Assembly: GCA_025765615.1 (NCBI GenBank)
Contig: JAIVFJ010000174.1
Coordinates: forward strand, 1-64,000
Direction: 5' to 3'
Length of the DNA: 64,000 bases
Source of the DNA: Zopfochytrium polystomum
Lineage: Eukaryota; Chytridiomycota; Chytridiomycetes; Chytridiales; Chytridiaceae
Shown here: in pieces, positions 1 to 10,264 of the stretch
Layout: each line of letters opens with the position of its first letter
How positions within the stretch are numbered: the first letter of the stretch is position 1
The notes under the pieces: model-generated
Told to the model about the DNA's origin: nothing
What the model saw: the letters and a program-made list of their open reading frames with translations, nothing else
Databases searched by the model: none
Made by a program: the position numbers and the translations under genes

Positions 1-150
1 TGTGTAAGCTGACAAATCTCATTGCGACAATTTTAATTGCCGTTGTGTCACCCACTGTTTTCGAAAGGCTTCTCTGCACGCAAAACAAAAAAGACAAAAC
101 AAAAGACAAAACAAACGAGAAAAGTCTTGCGCACGTGCGCGAAGGGTCTC

Positions 151-169
151 GAATGTTCTTGGAATGTTC
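151..169 (+). promoter_or_regulatory. Heat-shock element upstream of HSP70
   Basis: Two GAAnnTTC units lie back to back (GAA 151-153, TTC 156-158, GAA 162-164, TTC 167-169), with 3 nt between the units instead of the canonical 2. This is a recognisable binding site for heat-shock factor trimers. It sits about 165 bp upstream of the TATA box of the HSP70 gene, as expected for an HSF-driven chaperone promoter. Confidence 0.75.
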
Positions 170-224
170 CGTCTGGTTCTCGGACAGGAAGGCGCGAGCA
201 CCGAGAGACAGAGGCGCTGGGGGG

Positions 225-299
<75 letters not shown>

Positions 300-313
300 T
301 GTGTGTGTGTGTG
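225..313 (+). repeat. (GA)n then (GT)n microsatellite in the HSP70 promoter
   Basis: An almost pure GA dinucleotide tract of about 70 nt runs into a short GT tract. It lies between the heat-shock element and the TATA box. GA tracts at heat-shock promoters can keep chromatin open in animals; a similar role here is inference only. Confidence 0.9.
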
Positions 314-331
314 CCAGCCTCAATCGTCCCC

Positions 332-337
332 TATAAA
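332..337 (+). promoter_or_regulatory. TATA box of HSP70
   Basis: TATAAA lies 107 nt upstream of the HSP70 start codon, downstream of the heat-shock element. Position and sequence fit a core promoter element. Confidence 0.7.
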
Positions 338-443
338 TGCTGGTGACCCTCACTGTAATTGTCAACATTCTTCCCAAAATCAAACAAATTGAATACCCAC
401 TGCAATCGCAATCAACAATTATCCACAACCCATAAACAACACC

Positions 444-2366
444 ATGTCATCAACCGCAGTCGGAATTGACCTTGGAACGACGTACTCTTGCGTCGGCGTC
501 TGGCAAAACGAAAGAGTCGAAATCATCGCCAATGATCAAGGAAACCGGACAACTCCATCCTATGTCGCCTTCACCGACACGGAGCGGCTCATTGGCGACG
601 CCGCCAAAAACCAAGTCGCAATGAACCCCACCAACACTGTCTTTGACGCCAAGCGGCTCATTGGCCGACGGTTTGCCGACCCTGAGGTGCAGTCGGACAT
701 GAAGCACTGGTCATACAAGGTCGTCGACCGCAGCGGGAAGCCTGTCATTCAAGTCGAGTACAAGGGCGAAAAGAAGCTGTTTACTCCCGAAGAGATCTCG
801 TCCATGGTCCTGCTCAAGATGAAGGAGACCGCCGAGGCTTACCTTGGCACTAACGTCACCAACGCTGTCGTAACTGTCCCCGCCTACTTCAACGACTCGC
901 AGCGGCAGGCAACCAAAGATGCCGGTGTAATTGCCGGGCTTAACGTCCTTCGCATCATCAACGAGCCGACGGCAGCAGCAATCGCGTACGGCCTCGACAA
1001 GCAGCACAAGGGCGAGAAGAACGTCCTCATTTTTGATCTCGGCGGCGGAACCTTCGACGTTTCGTTGCTCACTATCGAAGAGGGCGTATTCGAAGTGAAG
1101 GCTACGGCTGGAGACACTCACCTTGGTGGCGAAGATTTCGACAATCGCCTCGTCGAGCACTTCATGCAAGAGTTCAAGCGAAAATACAAGAAGGACCTAT
1201 CCTCCAACCTCCGTGCCGTCCGGCGGCTGCGGACTGCATGCGAACGCGCCAAGCGCACCCTGTCAGGCTCGGCTCAGGCTTCGATCGAAATCGACTCACT
1301 CTACGAAGGCATCGACTTCTACTCGTCCATCACCCGTGCGCGCTTCGAAGAGCTCTGCCAGGACCTCTTCCGTTCGACGCTGGAGCCCGTCGAGAAGGTG
1401 CTGCGCGATGCCAAGATGGACAAGAGCGCAGTGCACGACATTGTCCTCGTCGGCGGCTCGACCCGCATCCCGCGTGTGCAGAAGCTGGTCTCGGACTTCT
1501 TCAACGGCAAAGAGCTGAACAAGTCGATCAACCCCGATGAGGCTGTCGCGTACGGCGCAGCGGTGCAGGCGGCCATCCTCTCTGGCGTCAACTCTGAAAA
1601 GACGAAAGACGTCCTGCTCATCGACGTGACGCCGCTCTCGCTCGGCATAGAGACCGCCGGGGGAGTATTTACGCCCATTATCAAACGCGGCACGCAGATC
1701 CCTGCGCGCAAGTCAGAAACCTTCTCGACGTACGCGGACAACCAGCCGGGCGTGCTCATCCAGGTGTACGAAGGCGAGCGAACACGGACTCGCGACAACA
1801 ACTTGCTAGGCAAGTTTGAGCTCTCCGGTATTCCGCCAGCCCCGCGCGGAGTGCCACAGATTGAGGTGTCGTTCGACGTTGACGCGAACGGCATCATGAA
1901 CGTGTCGGCCGTTGACAAGTCGACGGGCAAGCAGAACAAGATCACCATCACCAACGACAAGGGCCGGCTGTCCAAGGAGGAAATCGACCGTATGGTTGCT
2001 GATGCGGAGCGGTACAAGGCCGAGGACGAGGAAGCTGCCCAACGCATTCAGGCAAAGAACGGACTCGAGTCGTACGCGTACAACCTACGCAACACCCTGA
2101 ACGACGAGAGCGTTTCCAGCAAGCTGGATGCGAGCGAGAAGAACAAGCTCAAAGCTGCCGTTGACGATGCTATCAACTGGTTGGATCGCAATCAGGAGGC
2201 GTCGAAAGATGAATTTGAGCATAGGCAGAAGGAACTTGAGGCGACTGCACGTCCTATAATGACCAAGATGTATTCGAACGGGTCGGCACCGGGCGGTTTC
2301 CCTGGTGCCGGTGCATCATCAGGGGCTGGCGGGGCGGGAGGGCCAACTGTCGAAGAGGTGGATTAA
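444..2366 (+). CDS. SSA/HSP70: Cytosolic heat-shock protein 70 (SSA type)
   Basis: ATP-dependent chaperone of 640 aa, the usual length for cytosolic Hsp70, in one uninterrupted exon. Intron-free coding is typical of stress-induced HSP70. The nucleotide-binding domain shows the phosphate-1 loop GIDLGTTYS at residue 7, the [10 protein letters not shown] motif near 200 and the [10 protein letters not shown] signature near 340. A substrate-binding domain and helical lid follow. The C terminus is glycine-rich and ends in EEVD, the docking tail for TPR co-chaperones such as Hop/Sti1 and CHIP, which places it in the cytosol or nucleus rather than ER or mitochondria. The start ATG follows ACACC, a good Kozak-like context. 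A heat-shock element and TATA box lie upstream. There are no odd features and the family assignment is certain; which paralogue it is cannot be told. Confidence 0.98.
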   Translation: MSSTAVGIDLGTTYSCVGVWQNERVEIIANDQGNRTTPSYVAFTDTERLIGDAAKNQVAMNPTNTVFDAKRLIGRRFADPEVQSDMKHWSYKVVDRSGKPVIQVEYKGEKKLFTPEEISSMVLLKMKETAEAYLGTNVTNAVVTVPAYFNDSQRQATKDAGVIAGLNVLRIINEPTAAAIAYGLDKQHKGEKNVLIFDLGGGTFDVSLLTIEEGVFEVKATAGDTHLGGEDFDNRLVEHFMQEFKRKYKKDLSSNLRAVRRLRTACERAKRTLSGSAQASIEIDSLYEGIDFYSSITRARFEELCQDLFRSTLEPVEKVLRDAKMDKSAVHDIVLVGGSTRIPRVQKLVSDFFNGKELNKSINPDEAVAYGAAVQAAILSGVNSEKTKDVLLIDVTPLSLGIETAGGVFTPIIKRGTQIPARKSETFSTYADNQPGVLIQVYEGERTRTRDNNLLGKFELSGIPPAPRGVPQIEVSFDVDANGIMNVSAVDKSTGKQNKITITNDKGRLSKEEIDRMVADAERYKAEDEEAAQRIQAKNGLESYAYNLRNTLNDESVSSKLDASEKNKLKAAVDDAINWLDRNQEASKDEFEHRQKELEATARPIMTKMYSNGSAPGGFPGAGASSGAGGAGGPTVEEVD

Positions 2367-3384
2367 GCGCTATTAGAATGTTTCTATTTTACATTTTCTT
2401 CGTCTTGTCCTCGACTTTTGAGAAGATGGTGAACGCGAAACTGTCCACATGTACTTTTGAACTTTGAATATTCAATACATATTCTTTTATAGGCATTTTC
2501 CCGAACTAGTTTTTCGATCAATAGGAATACTCTATAGTCAGTAAGCGGGGGCCCCTTGATTGAGCAAACTCGTCAACTAAAAGAGTTAACCAAACACTGC
2601 GGATCATTTAAATAGAATTGATGGTCTTCCCAAGAGCGCCGACAAATGTTGCGCCGTTGGGGATATGCTAATTCTTCGTGCCCCTCGACTCAAACTTCAG
2701 AAATCTAAGATCCTGTCGAACAACAAAAGATGCCTGTCACTGCACAGCGGTTTCCGGGAATACCCTTGGGGATATGCCCAGCAGGACGGGGCAGTCGGGG
2801 TTTTCGAGCCCAATAGGAAGAACAAGAAGCTTTTGATACGTGCGGAATTTCTGTTGGGCTGCTCCTCGCTTTCCGCCAGAAGGCTCGTTCAAACCAATCG
2901 TCTGTGAGTGTCCCGATGGTCTTGCGCGCTGAAAACTCGAGTTTTTGGCGAATCGACGACGCGAGCCGAAGGCGCTTCTGTGTCTTGCACACAAAACAGC
3001 TCCCAACGCGAAAAAAATTCACAGGACAAAAAATTGTCTCCCCATCCCTTCCCTGCCAACCCTCTCGACCGCTCGCCTAGTCTCCGGCAGACTCGCACCG
3101 CACACGATTCGCGCCACTCGCGTCTAAGTCTGATGCGAGGGACGGCTTCAAGTTACCGTGTCTGTGCGCCCCAACTTGATCTATTCTCGCGATCGGTTGC
3201 CGTAAATCTCTGCGTCAGGGGACGAGATCGGTCCACGGCAAGCCCAGTGGATCCTGGACGGGCTCGCCAACAGTTTGCGCCTGGCGCAAGTAGGATCAAG
3301 CGGTCACCACTCGCGGGTCAGGTCGCCGACATCCGTTTGAGAACCCCCGAGGGTTTTGCTCGCGTCTTGTTACTCGCTACGACC

Positions 3385-3880
3385 CGCGGTGAGACTAACT
3401 CATCACACAGACACACACACTCTCTCTGATCCGCCACAGTTGTTTTTTCTGATCGCTCTGCGTTACTGTGCCCGGCTCCAGGTGGTGGAGTGAGACTAAC
3501 TTATCTCACTCACACACACACACACTCTCTCTCTCCGATCCGCCACTCTTCTTTTCTCTATCTCTCTGCGTTACTGTGAGTTTTATAGGTGTCCTATCCC
3601 TAATTTCCACCCCTCGTTGACCAGTAGGAAGCTTTGCGACGGCACAGAATCGGTTTACTGCCAGAGGAAATGAAAATCAAGCGGTTACACCACAAGGAGT
3701 CCGCCGACATTTAAGAATTCTCTCTCTGTCCCACGCTCTCACTCTCTCACTCTCACTCACACACACACACTCTCTCTGTCTCTCTCTGGAACGCCACGGT
3801 TCTTTCTCTGATCGCCCCCTTATACTATGATTTTAAAGGTGTCCTACCTGTCCCTCACTACCCTCGTGGACGATCATCCC
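3385..3880 (+). repeat. Three diverged tandem repeat units with CA/CT cores
   Basis: Three successive blocks begin near 3390, 3484 and 3730. Each has a CA tract, then CTCTCTC, then a GATCCGCCAC or GGAACGCCAC box, a TTCTTTCTCT-like pyrimidine run and a GATCGC or TATCTCTCTGCG box. Units 2 and 3 continue into the shared words TTTTATAGGTGTCCTA and TTTTAAAGGTGTCCTA and then CCCTCGT(T/G)GA. The shared order of words, not only the microsatellite, shows common descent. Unit length varies from roughly 95 to 250 nt, so the array is old and eroded. Confidence 0.65.
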
Positions 3881-4189
3881 GGATCTTGGGTGACCTCGAA
3901 CTTCTCCTCGCTTCTGCCCCCATTTTCGCGGAGTGCAACGAGATGAGTCCTTCCAATCCAACGTCCGCACCGAGCGCGTTTGCTCGCTGATGGCGTCTGC
4001 CTTTTTCGAGGCGGGTTCCCCTTTCTTTTTGCCTTTTTTGTTGCTCAATATAAGTCCTGATTTCCATTTTGTTTCGCGCTCGTAATACAAAGACGTTTGA
4101 TGTGCATGGCCTACGCATCTCTGTTCTTTGTATATCTACGAGGGTGGCTTGATTTATTGATTTCTTCTTCCTAAGTTCAGACGGAGGTG

Positions 4190-4960
4190 AATGGGATTCT
4201 TTGCTGCTGCGAGAGTTTCTTCCATGTTTGTTCGTTGTTTTGTGATTTGGCAAAACGGAACGCGAGTTTGTTTTCTTACAATTCAAGGCACGGAGCCTCC
4301 TTCAGTTTTCCCTCTCGAAGCGCGTACCTCTCCTTGTCGGACACATCTTTCTATCCTTCTTTGGTATTCTCCCTTAGGACGTGCGCTGTGCCCCATCGTT
4401 TTCGCCATCGCTCGAAATCTCTTCCTTTGCCTCCTTGCGGATGGTGACTCCATTTTTCTTCCGTAAGGCTCCTCTCCCCTTCGCCCTGCATACTGCTTCT
4501 TTTTTTTGGAACCTTTTGAGATCTGTGTTTCCTTCACGAGGCGCAAATTTGCTGGAAGTGGGTGACCTTCCTTACCGTCTCGAATTGTTTGTTTGAGGTA
4601 GTCGGAGGCAAGTGCAGATTAAAGGCGCTGCGGCCTGTGGCGCTACTGCTTATTTGCGCGTCTCTGTTCATTTGTCCTCTTAGCGAGTTCCTATGGTGGT
4701 AAGGGTATGTTGGATCCTTTTCGATCTTTTGCAAAGCGGGACGCGACTTTGTTCTTGTGCAGCTCGCCACGTTCATATTTCCCTTTGCGACTGCTTCTTC
4801 CACTCGGCAATGTTTTTTCTGTCCCCCCTTGAGTTTCCCCCCCAAATTTTTGACGCACTTCCTCTTCCTCAAGAAGAAAGAATGCAGGTCGTCACGTTTC
4901 TCTGACGGGGTGATCTCTTGATTTCGAGTCAAAGAAATCTTCATTCTGGACCCAAGCAAT
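4190..4960 (+). repeat. Two diverged copies of a pyrimidine-rich block
   Basis: The segment around 4245-4300 (TTTGGCAAAACGGAACGCGA, then TTTGTT, later GGCACG) resembles that around 4728-4770 (TTTTGCAAAGCGGGACGCGA, then TTTGTT, later GCCACG). Matches to CTTCCTCTTCCT-like words follow both. The two copies are about 480 nt apart. Similarity is patchy, so this is an ancient duplication or a decayed mobile element at best. Confidence 0.4.
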
Positions 4961-5406
4961 AGTCCCTTCTGTTGTTGATCGATTTTCTTTCTTAACCGTA
5001 AGCGGACCGATGAGAGAGGCAGGGCAGCAACTACACCGGCAACGCCGCCGAAATCCTCTGCGGGACCTTCTTTCCTGATGGGCCCTCACCAAACACCAGT
5101 GGACCACAAAACGTTTCGTGCATCCCAAATTTGTTTCAGGCACTGCGCAGCTCGGCACTTGGACGGGGCAAACGATTTTCCTTTTATTCTACACGCTTTT
5201 TTGAGGGCCGCTGATACCACCACAACTGAAATTGAAAGTAAAAAACCAAACTTTGAAACCAGAGGCTGTCCTTTCAGTTGTGTAATCAAATAGAACACAA
5301 CACAAAGCAGCTAGAAAGGCAAACTTGCAGAAGTCAACGTATAGTTTTGAAGAGGTCACCAAAGAATGAATGAATGGCTACTAGGGTCTGGTCAAAATTC
5401 CACTTC

Positions 5407-8400
5407 TTAAGTGTTCTTTGTGGCTTGCATCTCTTTCGCCTTGACAATGAAATCTTCCATTACTTGAATCCATGTACTGTCAGGCGAAACTCTCTTTGAT
5501 ATTTCCAACGCTTCCGTCGAGTACAATACAGCTTGATCAAAGTTCTCACAGTCCAAAGATGCATTTGCAATGTTGAACAGGATTGTGGCCACATTTTCAT
5601 CCTCCTTTGTTCCAAGAATTTTTACTCTGATATCCACTGACTCCTGAAAGCACTCAATAGCCTTCCCCAGATCGCCTTGGTTTGATGCAGCAAGCCCTAT
5701 GTTGTTCAACGTGTTGGCAACGTCAATACGTTCTCTTGTTCCAAACAGGTTTGTCAGAACATCCAACGTTTCCTCAAAGTATTTCAATGCCTCCCCAAAG
5801 TTGCCCTGCTGCTGAGTGATAGAACCCAACGAGCTCAGCACATTGAGGGCATTTATATTGTTCTTTGAACCAAGCACTTTGACAAATATATCCAAGCTTT
5901 CCTGATAGTGTTTTCGAGCTTCGTCGTTGTCTCCCTGAATACTTGCAAGGATGCCAAAGTTCTTCAGTAGCACAGCCACTTCCTCATAATCTAACGAGTC
6001 AAACACCTCTTTGTAAATATCCATAGCTTCAACATAGCACTCTTTTGCATCAGCAAATTGCTGAAGAGCTGTATAAACAAAGCCCAAATCGTTCAGAGTA
6101 AGTGCAACATTTGCATGATTCCTTGTCCCAAGTACAGCAGTTTGAATAGGAAGGCATTCCTTGAACAGTTTAATTGCTTCAGTGAAATCGCCTTTGTTCA
6201 CAGCTAGGAGAGCCATATTCCTCAATGTCACAACAATACTTGGGTGCTGCCTTGTGCCAAAGACTTCAGTTTGTATCTCCAGAGTTTCTTGAAATGCGGT
6301 AAATGCCTCTGCAAAGTGACCTTCGGAGCTTTCAATCAATCCAATATTGTTCAGGATGGTTGCCACCTCTGCCGTTTTTCTTGTTCCATGTACTTTTTCC
6401 AAAATTGCCAAGGATTCACGGGAGTGGGTCAAAGCTTCTTTGGAGCGTCCCAAGCTCATTTGAGCTTTAGCCATATTTCCCAGCGCAAGAGCAATGTCTG
6501 GGTGCTCTTTAGTTGGGAAGAGTCTCACAAGAATGCTGTAGGACTCTTGATGATATTGGAGAGCCTTGTCGTGCTGACCAAGACCAGCAAAACTCAACCC
6601 CATGAGATTTTGTGTAATAGCCACAGAAGCATGATCCTTTGATTGCAGCAACTGGCCCTTGATATCCAAAGATTCCTGAAATTTCTCAAGAGCCTCCTGA
6701 TATTTCTCGAGGCTGTTCAGTGCTAGGCCAATATTGCTCAAAGAGTGCGCAATATTCAAATGTACTGACGTTCCAAACACTTCCTTCTGTATGTTCATAG
6801 CCTCTTCATAGAATCCAAAGGCCTCTTGGTACTTTCCAAGACTAGAGGCAGTCAGGCCCATGTTGTTCAGAATTGTTGCAATCGCAACATGTGTTCTAGT
6901 GCCAAGCAGGCTTTCCTGAACATCAAGCGACTCTTGGTAGTACTGCATCGCCAGTTCGTAATTGCTTGTGCTTTGTGCAACTAATCCCATGTTGGACAGT
7001 AATGAAGCCACATCAGTGTGCACCTTTGTTCCATGCACTTTGATATAGATATCGGAGGCCTCCTGAAAACACTTCAGAGCAGAGTCAAACTTGCCCTGAC
7101 TTTGCAGATTGAGCCCCATTTCATTCAAGACAGATGCCACACTTTTGGTATCCCTTGATCCAGTCCGTTTAGTTTCAACATCAAGCACAGTCTGAAAGGT
7201 TTTGTCTGCCTCATCAAAGTACCCAAGGTTGGAAGCAGCTCTTGCAAGGTACTTGATAGCCCACATCACAGTTGGATCCTCCTTCGTCTCAAACACCTCT
7301 TCTGCCTTTGCAATCACTTCTTTCAACTTGTGATAGCCAGATTGGTACCGAGAAAAAAACATTTGAAGCTGGGCATTCATAGTCTTCAAGGCAAACAATT
7401 TCTTTGTCCACTTCAGCCTTGATCCAAACTGATCCACATGCTCAACATGGCTAGACATTGAACACTGCTCCTTGGAGTACAGGCCATTCGGCGTCATGAC
7501 TGTAAGGATAGCTTCACAAGTGGTGCTGAAAACAGTGGAAAGGTTACAACTTGTAATTTTCGAGCTTTCAGTGTTTATAATTTCCTGATGCAACTTATGA
7601 ACAGAATAAATGCCATCCCCAGATATTTGGCGGAGAATTCCACTCGACTTCAACAGATCTAATACTTCCAAAGCTGAACAATTTGTGAGAAGAGGGAACA
7701 AGGGTTGACTGTTAAAACATACCATCAAAGTCTTCCACAGGTAGGCTCCTTTCCTTGCAAATTTCTTCAATCAATGCCTCCAAAAGTTTGAATTGCATTT
7801 TTGCACCATCAACAAGGCCCATGCAGCCATACGCGAAAATTGCAAGAGTTCCCACATCAGAAGTCTCCATTTTCTTGATACTCAGCTTCACCAATTCTGA
7901 AAGGGATGCCGTCTTGGTGTCACCTCCTTCAGTAAAAATAACTTTGAGGGCCGCTTCCAGTTCAGAGATGGAAGGCTTGCAATGATTGTAATAAGCCACA
8001 AGCTGGGCAATAACGATGGGAAAGCCTCCAACAGTTTCCAACAAGGAATCAAGGACTGCTGCTGAAGTAGCCTGAAGATCAGGACAACACTGCAGCACGT
8101 AGGATCTCGTCTTATCGATGTCCCAAACAGTCACATCCAGAATCCTTTGTGATCTATCCTCAGAGCGGTCCATGAGAAGAGAGAGGAAGCTGCCTTCTGG
8201 TATCTCTTCTAACCTGGTAGTGACTATAAAGTCACCACCAATGAGTTGGTCAAAAGATAGCTCCCCAAAAATCGATTCCAACACACTGGTATCATCAGCA
8301 CTGTCCAGCACCATCAGGAATCGGCCCTTCTTCATCAACAAGTCGCTCAAGGCAGCCAAAGTCTCATCATCGCTGGTTGAACTGAAAATATCTTGAAAGC

Positions 8401-9443
8401 TATTCAAGGCAGAGTGATGACTTGAACAATTGATCCAATATACGTGATCATAGAAAGGTGACTCAAAAATGCTGTGAGAGCTGGTTGGCCCACTAGCCAA
8501 AGTGGCCATCGCAATCTGGGTGAATAGTTGAACAGTTGTCGACTTTCCCACCCCACCAATTCCACTGACAATGCAGTAACCAGTAGAGGCAAGATTGGTT
8601 GCAATGGCTCTCATATGATCATCATTGGTGCTGAATGAACTTGAAGGAGCAGGAACACTGGCCATTGAAGCTTCAGAAACTTGTGCAGGAAAAGCAGCAT
8701 TCAATATGCAGAAGATGGATTGTGGAAAGCTCTTCAAATCAATCTGGATCATCTGACGGCATCTTATTCCGTGAACTGCTTGTTTTAGTTCCGCAAATTC
8801 CTCCCTTTCCAAAATGGTCAAATCTTGGTTATCAAAGCTGAAATAGCTCGTTTCATTCTATGCAAAAAGTTTAGACTAATGTGCCTAAAGTCGTGCTCTC
8901 ACCTCATCCTTCACACAGACAGGAATGATGATTTTTTCAAGTTGCAGCGCAAGCTGAATTTCTTTCAAAACATTGTCTGCAACCTAAGGCACAGACAGGC
9001 AGGCACAGAGTGAAATAAGAAAACACCAGTGAACACAAGAAAAACTCGACTTACTCCGTTCTTCAAGTGGTTTATCAAAATATTCCAGGACCTTTGTGTG
9101 AGAAGCAGGATCACTGCAGTGGATCCTTTGAGGCCCGTTAGAAACTCATCCTCCCAACGTGCAGCATCTTTGATGCATAATTTGTCCAGATAAACTCTAA
9201 GACCAGCCGCGAACAGTCGGTCGCCGACGTTCTCCAAAGTTTTTTGCAAATCGGAGGCTAGCTTGGATTGGGTCGACTGGTCGACCCGGTAAGAAATGAA
9301 GAAGTCGTGCACCAAAGAATTGTGCTTGCTGCAACCAGCAGGGGCGTTATGAGCTTAGATGGATGCATTCGTTAGAAACAAGAAACTTAGCGGCGACACG
9401 TCCGACCCTTACCAGCTTGATCCGCGGCTTCGTTCTCAGACAT
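5407..9443 (-). CDS. TIR / NB-ARC / TPR protein (NLR-type receptor)
   Basis: Five exons: 9413-9443, 9055-9353, 8903-8983, 7723-8857 and 5407-7673. The 3813-nt CDS closes in frame to 1270 aa. All introns are GT-AG, 45-71 nt; the first has a CTAAC branch site. Residues about 25-137 are a TIR domain opening with DFFISYR; the candidate NAD-cleaving glutamate is Glu118 in NVLKEIQLAL. The STAND ATPase follows, with Walker A GIGGVGKST at 236-244, Walker B VLD at 320-322, sensor TTR at 350-352 and GGFP at 414-417 (the GLPL position). A winged-helix-like segment begins near 516. About 14 kinesin-light-chain-like TPRs of 42 residues run from 650 to the C terminus. In plants and bacteria such receptors oligomerise on ligand binding and the TIRs hydrolyse NAD. 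A role in non-self recognition here is inference. It is divergent to the epoxide hydrolase gene. Confidence 0.93.
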
Positions 9444-10264
9444 TTTCGCGCCTAGTTGAGTGCAGGGGGTTCTGTGTGATCAGTTTTGCGAAATGCAGAC
9501 GGCCCGAGCGGAGAAGATGAGAGTGGCCCTCCAAGAAAATGCTGATCATTCCATCAGATTGCATGTCCGCGTTCCATCGGACAGCACACACCGGACCCAA
9601 CCAGGCACACGATGGACCACATGCGTGAGCAGTGCTCGTCTTTGGAAGCTGCCTGGTGTAGCGAAACGTGGCCGCGGAGGTGGTGGTTGGTGGTCGTCGA
9701 TGAGCCTGCCGCCGCCATCGGTTTGCAAGTGGGCCAACGGGGCGCGGCGAAAGGGATGAGAGGGGGCCAACCTTATCGTCGTCGTCGTCGTCGTCCCTTC
9801 GGATCAGCAGAAACAAAACAAAGCAATTAAATAAAAAACAAAAAAAAAAGAAGAAAAAAAAAATTGAGAGTGTCTGTTTCAGTGTGCTCGCTGCCGTCCC
9901 CCCAGCGTCTCGTTTGTGCACAGAAACAAGGAGGCGGAGGAGCAACGGCTCTACGCGTGCGGCGCCACAAGCAGCAGAAACTCTTGAACATGAGGTTTCT
10001 GCTGAAGATTAGCAGAAAACTGCCGGCATGGGGAATCACCGAATGCCCGTGAGTTGAGATTGTTCGTACGGTAAGTTGCCCGCGAGGGAAACCACCAAAT
10101 GGTATCTCTTGTCCCCATTCAGCGGTGGTGCTTCTTTAGCTGGGGTGTACCCTTTTTCTGATGATGAATCATCTGGAAGTCTCCTGCTCGGGCTTGCCTG
10201 CAAGGTTGCAGTTTGGACGCTCGAACGAGGGTCAATTTTTGGTTTCTTTTCGCAACAGCAACAA
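9444..10264. promoter_or_regulatory. Divergent intergenic region between NLR and epoxide hydrolase
   Basis: About 820 bp separate the two start codons. It holds a GTC trinucleotide run near 9776-9795 and a broken poly(A) tract at 9830-9863. Open frames here are short and unsupported, and I see no further gene. It probably carries both promoters. Confidence 0.5.

Larger units (their letters stand above)
2367..5406. other. Gene-free stretch with decayed repeats
   Basis: I see no supported gene on either strand over about 3 kb. Open frames are short and have no recognisable domain, codon bias or splice logic. The left part is the HSP70 3' region. The middle (about 3385-3880) and right (about 4190-4960) hold diverged internal repeats, described separately, plus CA/CT microsatellites. 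No transposase, reverse transcriptase, terminal repeats or tRNA boxes were noticed. A non-coding RNA cannot be excluded. Confidence 0.6.

Noticed and set aside
7709..7722. 14-nt GT-AG segment between the NB-ARC and TPR exons
   Set aside because: Removing 14 nt does not restore the frame. The overlapping 49-nt intron (7674-7722) does, and it ends in a normal TTGTTCAG acceptor.
9436..10060. Several overlapping frames in the NLR-epoxide hydrolase gap
   Set aside because: All three frames on both strands are similarly open because of GC-rich repeats; no ATG-led frame shows a domain or splice pattern.
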